A stretch of DNA of 43,621 nucleotides from Lichenicoccus sp964246745 (lineage in GTDB: Bacteria; Pseudomonadota; Alphaproteobacteria; Acetobacterales; Acetobacteraceae), in the NCBI GenBank assembly GCA_964246745.1, contig CAXTRK010000027.1, positions 1-43,621 of the forward strand, written 5' to 3'. A model generated the notes under the pieces. It had not been told where the DNA came from. It was given only the letters and a program-made list of their open reading frames with translations, and searched no databases. How positions within the stretch are numbered: position 1 is the first letter of the stretch; each line of letters opens with the position of its first letter. Shown here in pieces: positions 26,097 to 35,630 of the stretch. The position numbers and the translations under genes were made by a program.

Positions 26097-27299
26097 CTAA
26101 GCGCCGCGGGGGCAAACGACTGCGGTGAGCCGAAGACGTCCATGCGTCCGCGCCAGATCGCTTTCAATCGCGGCTGGGTTACCGCAGCGCCGAGCCGGAT
26201 CATAGACAAGGCAAACCAAGTGATCGACGTGGGGTGCCGTTTCGTAACGCGACCGGTCTATAGTTAGCTGATCGACAACTTCGCGTTGACCGAGGTTAGC
26301 CCGGGTCATTTTGGCTTCGATAACCATGCGCTCACCCGGCAAGAGGAAGTCCACGCGCGAGGAATTGCCAGCGTAGCTGGGCGTCCATTCTTCGGGGCGG
26401 ATGTCGTCGAAGTGCAGCTTTAGGACCGCGTGGAGTAGGTCCTGAACGTCGTATTCGTCTTTGACCTCGACCACCGTCCTGCTTCGCTGCCTGTGCTGCA
26501 GACGCTCAACGAACAGGGGGAACCGTCGGCAGAGACCAATTACCCGCGCGACCGGGTCGTCGCTGGCCGCAACGCCCGCGCGGCTGACCGCACGCTGGAG
26601 TAGGACTAAGACGCTCGCGGCCTCGGCGGTGTCGCGAACGGGCATAGGCTCGAGGAGAGCCCTAGTCGCAAGCGCGTTCTCAGCCGCGGACAGATCGATC
26701 GCTGCGCCTCCTGGGGCAAGCAGGGCCAACGACCCCAGGAGGAGTAGATCAGCAAGCGGCATATCGCCAAGCCGGGCGGCTAGGTCATCCGTCTCAGTGG
26801 GCGTGTCCGAGCGCCCGAGCAGGCGCGCCGCCGCCACCGCCGAGGCCCGGGCGACAGGGGTGACAAACTCGCCGTTGGCGAATCCGAGCCGAATGGAGTC
26901 CCCCAGCCAACGGCGCTGGTTGTCATCGATCTGAGGGTGGTTCCGAAGCCCGAAGGCGATGCCGATGAGCTCGAGCGGGGAGAAGATGAAGCTATTTCGG
27001 TCGGGGGGAAAGATCTCCCGTCCCCGGAGGCGTTCAAAGGCCTGGCCCCACTCTTCCTGGGTTCCCCCGTCGGCGCGCTCAATTACGTAGCCGAAGGCGG
27101 CCAGATCCGGCGCCCGTCGCAGGATCTGCGCCCCGGCGGGTCTGAAAGGTTCCGCAAAGGCGTGCGGCGGCGGAACGTCGGCGGCTTTGAGAAGGCGGCT
27201 CGCAAAGCCCGAAGCGGGGTCCGGCCAGGCGGCCGGCGTCGCTAGAAGGTGGTGCGCGCTCTCGATCACGCCTGCGGTCGCGCTCGTCAGCAGGGTCAT
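26097..27299 (-). CDS. PD-(D/E)XK nuclease partnered with Argonaute
   Basis: A 400-residue protein. The N-terminal 270 residues are mostly helical and unassigned. The C-terminal part has the nuclease core: Asp317 (RVDFLLPGE), Glu328 and Lys330 (VIEAKMTR), followed by QREVVDQLTIDRSRYE and LVCLVYDP. This is the restriction-endonuclease fold seen in effectors beside Argonaute genes. Its ATG overlaps the Argonaute stop codon by four bases (ATGA), so both proteins are made together. In known long-B Argonaute systems the associated nuclease degrades DNA when the Argonaute recognises invading nucleic acid; that role here is inferred. It is the last gene of the four-gene defence run. Confidence 0.85.
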   Translation of the reverse strand: MTLLTSATAGVIESAHHLLATPAAWPDPASGFASRLLKAADVPPPHAFAEPFRPAGAQILRRAPDLAAFGYVIERADGGTQEEWGQAFERLRGREIFPPDRNSFIFSPLELIGIAFGLRNHPQIDDNQRRWLGDSIRLGFANGEFVTPVARASAVAAARLLGRSDTPTETDDLAARLGDMPLADLLLLGSLALLAPGGAAIDLSAAENALATRALLEPMPVRDTAEAASVLVLLQRAVSRAGVAASDDPVARVIGLCRRFPLFVERLQHRQRSRTVVEVKDEYDVQDLLHAVLKLHFDDIRPEEWTPSYAGNSSRVDFLLPGERMVIEAKMTRANLGQREVVDQLTIDRSRYETAPHVDHLVCLVYDPARRCGNPAAIESDLARTHGRLRLTAVVCPRGA

Positions 27300-29596
27300 A
27301 GGAACCAGCGGCTCCAACGGAGGCGCACCGAAAGGGCGGTCGCCGACCAATCCGGAACCAGCCGCAGGCGGGCGAGGAGCTCGGCGATCCGCTCGGAGTA
27401 GAAGATCGTGACCGGCGTGCCCGCGGGCAGGGTCGAGCGCCAAGACAAGGCCGTAAACTTCAGAACCTGCTCGGCCAAGTAGTCGAGATCGAAGAAAGTC
27501 GAGTCCGGATGGAGATTGATCAGCAGCGGTCTAGGCAGCGGCGAATTGGCGCGCTTGATTAGCTTGTGCGAGTTGACCGCCAGGAGCCGGGTGGAGCGTC
27601 CTATTCGGGCGATGGTGCCTCGGGCAGGGGCGAAGACGCCTTTCTTCACATTGCTGTCGCGGGACGCCGGAACGCCCGGCTCTCTCGGGTCGAAGATAAA
27701 AAACGGGTGGTCCTGCGAGATCGTGACGAACGCCATCTGCAAGGTTTGCCCGGCGCCGACCTGTTTGGCGCAGGCGAAAGCGATGTCGGCGATCTCAACG
27801 CGTTTCAGCGGCTTATGCGCGTGGAAGATCACGCGGATCGTGTCGCCCGGCTGCCAATTATTTCGGTTGCGGACATCTTCGAGCACAGCGACCATAGAAT
27901 CGCGGACGGCGCTCGCGTAATCATCAAAAGCGCATTCGCGGGACACCGCTCCGAGCAGGTAAGTACCGTCGCCCCCAAAGACTGTTGTGATGCCGACGAA
28001 GCGCTGGCGCGACGTCAGTCGGCTGCCCGACAGCTCCTTCATCCCCATCCCGACCACAATCTCATCGCTGATCGCTCGATCCTGATCGACCGTCCATGGC
28101 GTACCGTTGAGCTTCGCGTACAGCGACACGCTGATGTTCTGCAGAGTGTACTGGAGCGACGCTGGCCGCTGCGCCACCGTGGCCATCCTCACCTCCTGGG
28201 TGGGAATACCGAGCGTGAGCAGCAGTGCTTTCGTTCGGATGTAAGGGTTCTGCAGTTCAGGCAGGTTGGAGTGCTCGTCGAGCAGCACAATGATCCCGGC
28301 ATCAATGTTCGAGTCTCGGGCTAGGTGCGCTTCGATGGCGCCTCGGTAGGCCCCCTCGACCTTGTCCGCGCCAAGCCCGTTGAGACGTACCAGACAGCGA
28401 ACTAACTGGGGGTTCACCAACCCAAACGTCTTCGCGAAGCCGCTCGGAAATCCTTTCAGCGGTGCGGCCACGCCGTCGCGCAAGGCCTTCAGGAACACGT
28501 CTACTTTGCCTTCAGTCGTCGTCGGACAGACGACGAGAATTCGAGGGGACTTCTTAGCGAAGGTCAGGCGATCGTAGGGGCCACTGCTTACCAGCCCGGG
28601 CCAGGCGAAGCCGTTCCGCTGCGCGCCAGCGCGATCAAAGACGTATTCGACTGGCGGAGCCTTGTAGATGCAGGTACGGTTCGGCTCGTTCTTGAGCTGA
28701 AGTCGGGCACCCACCTTGACCTCGAAGCCCGGCGCGAGCGCGATCGGAGATTTCCGCCGCAGGAACGTTCCCATCCGCTCGATGACCTTGTCGAAATTAG
28801 GCCCGAGGCGGAACTTGGCCTCCATATTGTCGATGGCGTTGTGCAGGCTTGTGTAGCGGTCACCAAGAACGGTGCGAAGGCAGCGACTGAAACTCTCCAG
28901 CGATCCCTCCAGCTGAACGTCCGCTATTGCAATCGAGGGTTCGTCGGTTGCCTCGGACAGCAGCACGCGCTCGCCGTCAAGCCGCTCGATGCGTCCCATC
29001 AGCCGGCGCTCGCCACGCTGGGCGCGCCGTCGCACAACATAGAGCCCACGCAAGTCAACGCCTGCGTTCTGCAGTGCCGAGAGTTCAGCGCCGATCTCGT
29101 AACGCATACCTAACGTAACAAAGAGGCCAAGGCGGATCTCTCCCTCGCGGGGTTCTACGACCTTCGCATTTAGGGTGAAGCGCGGAAGGATGCGAAAACC
29201 CGCCAGCAGCGGGTGACTCACACCGGCAGCGCTGGCCGCCTCCTCAACGATCTCTTGTTTCTGTGCGAGGAAGGAGAACGGACGCAGACGCAATGCTGCA
29301 TATTGCGAGAAGATCGAAGCGATAACGTCGTCGATTCTCGATCGGATGAGCCAGGGGTGCTCAGCGACCTTCAGCCGACGTTGTTCGCCAGCCAGATTTG
29401 GGCCACCAGGTTTCAACCGAATGGCGAATAGCTCGCCGCCGACCCAGTGAACAAACCAGAATTGGTCCAGTCGTTCTCGCTCCGCCTTCACGTCGGACGA
29501 GTCGGGCATTGCCCGAACAACGACCTCGATCTCGGTTGGAAATTCAATATCGAAGCCGTTCAAGGTCAGCGGTCCTTTAGTCACGAGGCGCTCCAT
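27296..29596 (-). CDS. Long-B prokaryotic Argonaute, catalytically inactive
   Basis: A 766-residue Argonaute. N and PAZ-like parts occupy about residues 1-340, the MID domain about 345-505 (YIRTKALLLTLGIPTQ, with the Lys456/Gln467 type of 5'-end pocket) and the PIWI domain from 510. In active proteins the PIWI tetrad is DEDX. Here the first site is VVGMGMKEL, with Gly in place of Asp near 518, and the third reads FHAHKPLKRVE near 591-601, with no Asp. It should therefore bind a guide and target without cutting. It follows GajB by 42 bases and is coupled to the PD-(D/E)XK nuclease gene. Known long-B Argonautes use such partners as effectors. Confidence 0.9.
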   Translation of the reverse strand: MERLVTKGPLTLNGFDIEFPTEIEVVVRAMPDSSDVKAERERLDQFWFVHWVGGELFAIRLKPGGPNLAGEQRRLKVAEHPWLIRSRIDDVIASIFSQYAALRLRPFSFLAQKQEIVEEAASAAGVSHPLLAGFRILPRFTLNAKVVEPREGEIRLGLFVTLGMRYEIGAELSALQNAGVDLRGLYVVRRRAQRGERRLMGRIERLDGERVLLSEATDEPSIAIADVQLEGSLESFSRCLRTVLGDRYTSLHNAIDNMEAKFRLGPNFDKVIERMGTFLRRKSPIALAPGFEVKVGARLQLKNEPNRTCIYKAPPVEYVFDRAGAQRNGFAWPGLVSSGPYDRLTFAKKSPRILVVCPTTTEGKVDVFLKALRDGVAAPLKGFPSGFAKTFGLVNPQLVRCLVRLNGLGADKVEGAYRGAIEAHLARDSNIDAGIIVLLDEHSNLPELQNPYIRTKALLLTLGIPTQEVRMATVAQRPASLQYTLQNISVSLYAKLNGTPWTVDQDRAISDEIVVGMGMKELSGSRLTSRQRFVGITTVFGGDGTYLLGAVSRECAFDDYASAVRDSMVAVLEDVRNRNNWQPGDTIRVIFHAHKPLKRVEIADIAFACAKQVGAGQTLQMAFVTISQDHPFFIFDPREPGVPASRDSNVKKGVFAPARGTIARIGRSTRLLAVNSHKLIKRANSPLPRPLLINLHPDSTFFDLDYLAEQVLKFTALSWRSTLPAGTPVTIFYSERIAELLARLRLVPDWSATALSVRLRWSRWFL

Positions 29597-29638
29597 TCAG
29601 GCTGAAATGCCAAACATGCCACAACCGAAAAGCAGTGC

Positions 29639-31522
29639 TTAGCATACGACCTCCGGCACGCCCGCTGCGGTCAGCAAGGCATAGAGATCGGCGACACGTG
29701 TGCGCTGACCGCGTTCGCGGCAAAACGTGAAGATCGCGCGCTGCTTAGCTCGCGACAGTGCCACGAAGAAGGTCGCAATTCCTTCCGGATTGCCCGCGCT
29801 GTGACTCCACCACATCTTGTCGTCGAGCCCGACGAACAGAATGCTGTCGTACTCGAGGCCCTTGCTTTTGTGCACGGTCATCAGCGGCACCTGATTGACC
29901 CCGGCGAACCGGTCGAGACAGGTCGCCCAGTCGGGGCTGCCATCCGCGCTGGCGATGAGATGCAGTCGAAAGCCCTCAAGCACGATCGCGAGCGCGTCGC
30001 CAGTCGCATATTCAGAGTAAGATCTTGTCAGCGCCCGCGCGTCGACAAAGGCAAGCAGCTTGGCGGCCAGCGCTTCCGCTGCCGCCGCCGAAGGCGGCGT
30101 GGCCGCCATCGTAGGCCGCAAGTCTTGGAGAAATGCGCTCAGACCTTCCTCAGCGCGCCGACAGGCCAGCTCGTCGTCGGGATCGGCACCTCGCAGCCGG
30201 AGCACCGCATTCGACGCCACCTGCCAGGCGCCGGGAGCGCGGCGAACAGCGCCAAGCCGCAGCACGGCATGCGCGATCTCGGCGTAGGCATCGACGAGAA
30301 GGTCTTGAAGCGTCGTGCGACCAAGCGCGCGGCTCTCGTTGCGCATTCTGAGATTCACGGCGGCAAAAGCGGGCGCCAGCTGCTCTTCAAACCAGTCCGC
30401 GGTCTGGCGCACAAGCAGCGCATAGTCGCGCGGCCGCGTTCCACGCGTGGCCATGTCCTGCGCTAGCCAGCCCGCGAGGTGCTGCGCCTCTCCGATTACC
30501 GTCGGACAAGTCCAGACCTGCGCGACGTCGCCATCCACCCGGCGATCAGATTGGGCGACGGTCGGAATCGCGCCGGCGTCGAGCGCCTGCGCAACGACAT
30601 GCTGAATGCGCACCAGATCCGGCGACGAGCGGAAGTTGAACAATAGCGGCACGCGCTCGGCGGCGAAGTCGACCTCGAAGCGGGCGAAGGCGTCGGTGCG
30701 CGCGCCCGCCCAGGTCATGATCCGCTGCTTGTCGTCGCCGACCGCCGTGACGGTGATGCGCGGATCGCCGAACGCGGACAGCAGAAAGTCGTATTGCGCG
30801 TGCGTCGTGTCTTGAAACTCGTCGACGAACACGACCGGATAGGTCGCATGCAACGCGCGCGCGATCTGCGGTCGCGCACGCAGCAGCAGTTCCGCTAGGC
30901 GATTGAGCATGACGAACGACAGCAGCGAGCGGCCTCGGCGGCGAAGCAGCTCGCTCCACCAGCGCTCGATCGCGAACACCGCGGCCGTCGCGGGGGCGAT
31001 GGCCTGAGTGGGCAGACGAAACGCGCCGACGATCTTCGCTTCGAAGTCGGAAGGGCCAAGACCAGCGATCGTGGCTTGCCAGGACTGCGGTGCCGCAAGG
31101 CGCGCCCGTGTCAGAAAATTCTCGACCTGCGGCCGTTTCGAGAAGTCGATCTCATAGGGTCTAGTCGGGCGCCAGTCGGCGGGAAGCGCCGGCATGAAGC
31201 GGTCGACGAGGCTTTTCGTCAGCGCGTCGAAGGTCATCGACACGAAACGGTCGGCCTGCGCGCGCTCGCAGCGCTCGCGCACGCGTGCGGCTAAATTTTC
31301 GGCCGCGTCGGTCTTGAAGGAGATGGCCAGCACGCGATGCGGCGGCGGGCAGACGCCGGTCTCGAGCAAATAGGCGGCGCGTTGCGCGAGGAACTCGGTC
31401 TTGCCGGCGCCGGGACCCGCGACAACGCAGGTGTTCCCTTGCCGGCGCAGCACATGCCAAGCATTCGGTTCGAGATTGGCGATCCCGCGCGGCCGCCACG
31501 CATCCGGTACAACGAGCGGCAT
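29639..31522 (-). CDS. gajB: UvrD-like helicase, GajB-type
   Basis: A 627-residue superfamily 1A helicase with the full motif set: Walker A AGPGAGKT (35-42), Walker B FVDEFQD (232-238), motif III VGDDKQRI (261-268), motif IV LLFNFRSSPDL, motif V MTVHKSKGLEYD and motif VI VALSRAKQRAIF. It starts three bases after the GajA stop codon. An OLD nuclease paired with a UvrD-like helicase defines Gabija, where GajB senses or processes DNA ends made by GajA and depletes nucleotides. It is longer than the first described GajB (roughly 500 residues). It is followed by the Argonaute gene with no terminator seen between. Confidence 0.87.
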   Translation of the reverse strand: MPLVVPDAWRPRGIANLEPNAWHVLRRQGNTCVVAGPGAGKTEFLAQRAAYLLETGVCPPPHRVLAISFKTDAAENLAARVRERCERAQADRFVSMTFDALTKSLVDRFMPALPADWRPTRPYEIDFSKRPQVENFLTRARLAAPQSWQATIAGLGPSDFEAKIVGAFRLPTQAIAPATAAVFAIERWWSELLRRRGRSLLSFVMLNRLAELLLRARPQIARALHATYPVVFVDEFQDTTHAQYDFLLSAFGDPRITVTAVGDDKQRIMTWAGARTDAFARFEVDFAAERVPLLFNFRSSPDLVRIQHVVAQALDAGAIPTVAQSDRRVDGDVAQVWTCPTVIGEAQHLAGWLAQDMATRGTRPRDYALLVRQTADWFEEQLAPAFAAVNLRMRNESRALGRTTLQDLLVDAYAEIAHAVLRLGAVRRAPGAWQVASNAVLRLRGADPDDELACRRAEEGLSAFLQDLRPTMAATPPSAAAAEALAAKLLAFVDARALTRSYSEYATGDALAIVLEGFRLHLIASADGSPDWATCLDRFAGVNQVPLMTVHKSKGLEYDSILFVGLDDKMWWSHSAGNPEGIATFFVALSRAKQRAIFTFCRERGQRTRVADLYALLTAAGVPEVVC

Positions 31523-31525
31523 GGC

Positions 31526-33490
31526 TCAGCTCGTCGCGGGCGCCGAATCGACGCCGAGCGCGACGATGACATGGTCCAGCAGCGCTTTCAGCGGTTCCGG
31601 AATGCCGTCTTTCAGGCTTGCGGTATCGAGCCGCGCTAGAACCCGCACATGCGTGCTCGGCTTGCCGCGGCCGAGGAACAGATAGCGATACCAGAGCAAC
31701 GCGGCGTCATGGCTTGCGTCGTAGAGCCTCAGCAAGCCCTCGTCGCCCAGCACTGCCGGCCGCGCGTCGCCGGCGCGCGGCCCCCGCATGCCGGGCTCCA
31801 ATCGCTGATAAGCGGCGAAGAAGGCCGTAAGCATTGCATAGTCGAGGTCGAGCGGCGCTGAGAAGAAGACGCCAAACCGTCGAAGCGCGTCGATTGACTG
31901 CGCTAAAGCGGCCGTATCGGCCGGGTTGCGCGTTCCAAGTTCGGCGAGACGCGCGGCGACGTCGACGGCGGCGAGCTCGGCGCCGAACACCTCCGTCGCC
32001 GTTCGACCGACAGCCAGCAATTGTTCGCAAGTGGTCTTGATCCGACCCCAACCGCCGCCGTCGCGCCCCCAATCGAGATCGAGCAGAGTCGCGTAAGGAA
32101 TCGCGACATCGCTCAACAGCTGCCAAAGATGATTCACGTGACGGCCGCCGAGCGGCACCATCGCCACGAACGAGCGATCAATGGGAAAATCGAGCGCCTC
32201 CGCCAGCTGCGGCAGCACCACCTCCTCGGACGCGCCCTCGCCGAGAATGACGAACCGCGCGAAGTACAACTCCGGATAGGTGCGGACCGCTTCACGCACG
32301 AACTTGGCCGCGTCTTCGTTGTTCTCGGGCAACCGAATGCCTCTGACGCGCGCGGTGCGATCGGCGGGATCGAGCCGGAAGTGACGGACCTGGCTCGGAT
32401 CGACTCGGGCGAGGATGCTCGCCGAATGACTCGAGATCAACGCCTGCGCGCGACCGGTGCCCGCCAACTCTTCGATCTGCCGCACGATCCGGGACAGATA
32501 GAAGGGCGCGAGATTGTTTTCGGGTTCTTCGACCGCAATGAGCGTGAGCACGGGCAGCGGTACGCTTCCCGCCTGGAAGGCGGCCCCTGCCGAGCCGTCC
32601 GCGATCCGCCCCTCGACGTCAAGCGTCGCGGCGGTCATTGCGAGATGGAACAGCGACCGCTGGCCGTCGCTCAAATCCTCCAGCCCGCGGTCGCGTCCCT
32701 CCTCGTCGGGGTGGAAGACGACCTCGACCTTGCGGATGAACTCCTGGAAGCGAAGGTCGACCGGCCGGAAGACCGGCTTGGTGTCGGTGCCGGCGCTGTG
32801 GACCTGCTGCCAGCGCCGTTCCACCGCCGCAGAGACCAAGTCGACGGCGGCCTCGCCGCCGAAGGCGGCGTTGAGCCGTCCACCGGCGTCGAGGAAGACA
32901 TCCTTCATGCCTTGCGACCAAGTGATCGCGCGCCATAGCCGGCCGCGCAGGAACGCGCTCACTTGCGAAGCGCCATCGCGGCTCGCGGGCACGTAAATCA
33001 TCTGGACACGCGCGCGGTCGGTCGGCCGCAGGTCCGAGCGATCGCCATCCTCGAATTGGCCGAGCGCGCGGATCGCCTGATATTTCTGCTCGATCACGCC
33101 TTCGAGCGAGCCGTCGTCGGTCCAGCGGCCTTCAAGGCGCAACCGGCACTTCAGCCGTCCATCTTCCTCGCACGCCATCTGATGAAAGAATTCCGGGACC
33201 GCGCCATGGCCGTCGACGCCATCGAGCTCGGGGAATGACAAAATGGCCTCGATAACGAACTCACGCTCCGACGGAGCGCCCGCTTCGGCGTTCGGCACGT
33301 GAAAGTCTTGGCGGCGTACCCGCCGGTGCTCGGACGTGACCCCGAATAGCCGCAGCAGCGACTGCATGGCCGCGGTCTTGCCCGACCCGTTGACGCCGAC
33401 AAACGCAGTCAAGCCGCGCGCCATGTTGATGGTCGTGGTCTGCGGCCCGAAGCACCGGAAATTCGTAAGATGAAGTCGTTCGAGATACAT
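31526..33490 (-). CDS. gajA: OLD-family ATPase/TOPRIM nuclease, GajA-type
   Basis: A 654-residue protein. The ABC-type ATPase part has Walker A GVNGSGKT (32-39), the signature LSDGQRS (273-279), Walker B LTLIAVEEPENN (315-326) and a switch His in SSHSASI. The C-terminal TOPRIM nuclease has Glu418 (ILGEGASEE) and the DLDWGRDGGGWGRIK motif with Asp471/Asp473, metal-binding residues of OLD nucleases. In Gabija GajA is an ATP-inhibited, sequence-specific DNA nickase released when phage replication drains nucleotides. It is the first gene of the minus-strand run GajA-GajB-Argonaute-nuclease. Its start lies 166 bases from the divergent GHKL ATPase gene. Confidence 0.9.
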   Translation of the reverse strand: MYLERLHLTNFRCFGPQTTTINMARGLTAFVGVNGSGKTAAMQSLLRLFGVTSEHRRVRRQDFHVPNAEAGAPSEREFVIEAILSFPELDGVDGHGAVPEFFHQMACEEDGRLKCRLRLEGRWTDDGSLEGVIEQKYQAIRALGQFEDGDRSDLRPTDRARVQMIYVPASRDGASQVSAFLRGRLWRAITWSQGMKDVFLDAGGRLNAAFGGEAAVDLVSAAVERRWQQVHSAGTDTKPVFRPVDLRFQEFIRKVEVVFHPDEEGRDRGLEDLSDGQRSLFHLAMTAATLDVEGRIADGSAGAAFQAGSVPLPVLTLIAVEEPENNLAPFYLSRIVRQIEELAGTGRAQALISSHSASILARVDPSQVRHFRLDPADRTARVRGIRLPENNEDAAKFVREAVRTYPELYFARFVILGEGASEEVVLPQLAEALDFPIDRSFVAMVPLGGRHVNHLWQLLSDVAIPYATLLDLDWGRDGGGWGRIKTTCEQLLAVGRTATEVFGAELAAVDVAARLAELGTRNPADTAALAQSIDALRRFGVFFSAPLDLDYAMLTAFFAAYQRLEPGMRGPRAGDARPAVLGDEGLLRLYDASHDAALLWYRYLFLGRGKPSTHVRVLARLDTASLKDGIPEPLKALLDHVIVALGVDSAPATS

Positions 33491-33656
33491 GAAACATCCG
33501 CAATAGTGGAATTTGCCAGACCCTCCGTTCTGCTTAGTAAGGCTGGGTCAGCGGTGGCAGAAACGGTCCGGCGATCTGCTAGGAAGGCGGCCCAGGGCCG
33601 TGCGCATGAGGCGCACGAGGATGCGCTGACGCTGGCCGGCGCCAGATCGGGGTACG

Positions 33657-34505
33657 ATGCAACGGGGGACAGAAGGGTCGGGTGAGACGGTGATCGGCGA
33701 CTTCGACGCCGCCGACGAACTGCTCTTTGCCGCGGCGAATGACGAACTTCTCGATCTCGGCCAAGTGCGCGTCCGGCGCTCGGGGCAAATCGGCCCCTTG
33801 GTCGAACTCGTTCGCGGCCGACGGCGATATCCGGACATTTTCGCGTCGGTGGTGCTCGAAGCGCCGTTTGTTGCCGACATCGAAGGCGCCCTCGACCGCG
33901 AGACGGTGTCGGGGACCGAAAAGGATGCGCGAGCCGGCGTCTTTCCGCTGCGTCGGCTCGGCACCGACGGCGAGCGCTCCGATCTCTGGCGGCTCTGGGC
34001 GAGCCGCGCCGATCAGGCGGCGCTTGCCGCCGGCTTTCCGGCGCGGATCGCAGCCGAAATCATCGGCGCGCTCGGCGAGCTTCAGGACAACGTCTTTCGC
34101 CACAGCGAGGCCGCGCCCACGGGCGTCGTCGCTTTCGCGGCGCGGCCGGGCGCGTTCGAGCTGGTGGTCAGCGACGGCGGCGTGGGCGTGTTGAACAGTC
34201 TGCGGTCCAACCCCGACTATTCCAGCCTCAACGACGCCGGGATGGCGCTTCGGGTTGCGGTCGCCGACGGGGGATCGCGCTTCGGCCGCGACAGCGGTTG
34301 CGGGTTCGGGATGGGGCAGATGTTTCGGGCGCTCGCCAACCATGATGGCGACCTACGATTCCGCAGCGACGACCACGCGCTTGAGGTCCGCGGGCACAGC
34401 CCCAGCCTCCAAGGCCTGGTCCAGCTGCGCCAGAAAGCTGCTTTGCCCGGGCTTACCGTGAGCGTGCTGTGCCGTCCGACGAGCGTTCCCGGCCGCACGC
34501 TTTGA
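33657..34505 (+). CDS. GHKL-type ATP-binding protein of an ATPase/STAS system
   Basis: A 282-residue protein without a transmembrane segment. The N-terminal 110 residues are unassigned. The C-terminal half is a histidine kinase-like ATPase: N-box GELQDNVFRHSEA (140-152), G1 box VSDGGVGV (171-178) and G2 box SGCGFGMG (213-220). No phosphoacceptor His domain is present, as in anti-sigma kinases of the RsbW/SpoIIAB kind. The opposite operon starts with a STAS-like protein, the natural partner of such kinases. The end of this gene overlaps the end of the convergent 34353-35630 gene by 153 bases. A GTG at 33690 is another possible start. Confidence 0.75.
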   Translation: MQRGTEGSGETVIGDFDAADELLFAAANDELLDLGQVRVRRSGQIGPLVELVRGRRRYPDIFASVVLEAPFVADIEGALDRETVSGTEKDARAGVFPLRRLGTDGERSDLWRLWASRADQAALAAGFPARIAAEIIGALGELQDNVFRHSEAAPTGVVAFAARPGAFELVVSDGGVGVLNSLRSNPDYSSLNDAGMALRVAVADGGSRFGRDSGCGFGMGQMFRALANHDGDLRFRSDDHALEVRGHSPSLQGLVQLRQKAALPGLTVSVLCRPTSVPGRTL

Positions 34506-35630
34506 GCGCACGGGCGACGCAAAGTCGGCGAGAAGCAGCGCCATCCGCTTGGTGGCGACATTGTGAGCCAGGAGATCGTCGATTGGCGCGCCCTTCGGCG
34601 TCGTGATCCGCGGCCACCGCAGGCGCCCGGCCTCGGTGAACTCCGCCCGACGGCGCTTCAGCGTGCGCGCGAAGGCGTCGGTCTCGATCAGGATAACCTG
34701 CCCGAAGTGGAGTTTAAGGCGCTGGAGGACCTGGACACCGCCACGCACTACGAGCGTCAGCGGTCGCCCCGCCGCATCCGCGACCCGGCAGAGGCGATCG
34801 ACATGCCAGTCGATCCGGTTGGGCGCGCCCGCGCCGGTGCCGAACTCGACGGCGACGATCTCAACTTCCGGGCGCTCGCGAACGAAGCGCATCCAGCGCG
34901 AATAGTCTCGGTCGGTCCGAGCATTGAGGTGCAACGCCGCCGGAATGCCGGCCGCCATCAGCTCCGCCCAGCCCAGTGCGATGCGCTTCATGCTGTGCAA
35001 ATTGTCGGGCCGCGGCACGTTCAGGAACAGGCTGAAATTCGGGGCCGTCACCAGAGCGATCCCGAGATCGCGCAGCGTCGAGACGATGAGCGCGCGGTCG
35101 GCGAACGCCCACCAGGCTTCGAGCTTGATGTCGCGGTCGACGCCCGACGCGATGACGGTCGCGGTCGCAGTGATGCGGAAGCGCTCGGCGAGCTCATCGC
35201 GGGTGCGGACCAACGGCTGGCCGTTTCCCATATGGAAGAGTTCGTAAAGCGGCACCGCGACGACCGGTTCGTCCAACACTGCCTTGCGGCTGTACTTGTG
35301 ACCGATCAGCGGGAGGACCGACGGCAGTGCGAGGACCGGCACCGCAGCCACTCGGGGTGTGGTTTCCAGGTCGAAACCGCCGATTTCGAGATAGCGCTCG
35401 AAGAACTCGTCGGGCTTGTTGCGGCAAACGGTGTCGCAGGCCATGGGGTTGGTGCACGAACAGAAGTCGTTGCAGTCGAACACACCGGCATCGGTGTGCA
35501 GGCCTCCGCACGTCGCGAAATCTGGGCAACCACTACAGCCGAGGGACGGCGCGTAGAGCGCCGCGTCGTCGCGAAGCCGTTGGGAAGGCTTGAAGTCGCG
35601 CGTCGGTTCTTGCGGGGCCCGGCGGGTCAT
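34353..35630 (-). CDS. Cysteine-cluster protein with DUF4417-like region
   Basis: A 425-residue protein. Near the N-terminus eight cysteines are packed in 38 residues (32, 35, 41, 53, 57, 59, 65, 69), enough for two metal sites, iron-sulfur or zinc. The middle (about 190-330) resembles DUF4417: LGIALVTAPNFSLFLNVPRP, then MKRIALGWAELMAAGIPAAL and a VEIVAVEFGTG strand. The last 90 residues are basic and variable. Its start overlaps the upstream 116-residue gene by ATGA. The 3' end runs 153 bases into the convergent ATPase gene on the other strand. No enzyme activity can be assigned; it looks like the effector of the module. Confidence 0.65.
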   Translation of the reverse strand: MTRRAPQEPTRDFKPSQRLRDDAALYAPSLGCSGCPDFATCGGLHTDAGVFDCNDFCSCTNPMACDTVCRNKPDEFFERYLEIGGFDLETTPRVAAVPVLALPSVLPLIGHKYSRKAVLDEPVVAVPLYELFHMGNGQPLVRTRDELAERFRITATATVIASGVDRDIKLEAWWAFADRALIVSTLRDLGIALVTAPNFSLFLNVPRPDNLHSMKRIALGWAELMAAGIPAALHLNARTDRDYSRWMRFVRERPEVEIVAVEFGTGAGAPNRIDWHVDRLCRVADAAGRPLTLVVRGGVQVLQRLKLHFGQVILIETDAFARTLKRRRAEFTEAGRLRWPRITTPKGAPIDDLLAHNVATKRMALLLADFASPVRSKRAAGNARRTAQHAHGKPGQSSFLAQLDQALEAGAVPADLKRVVVAAES

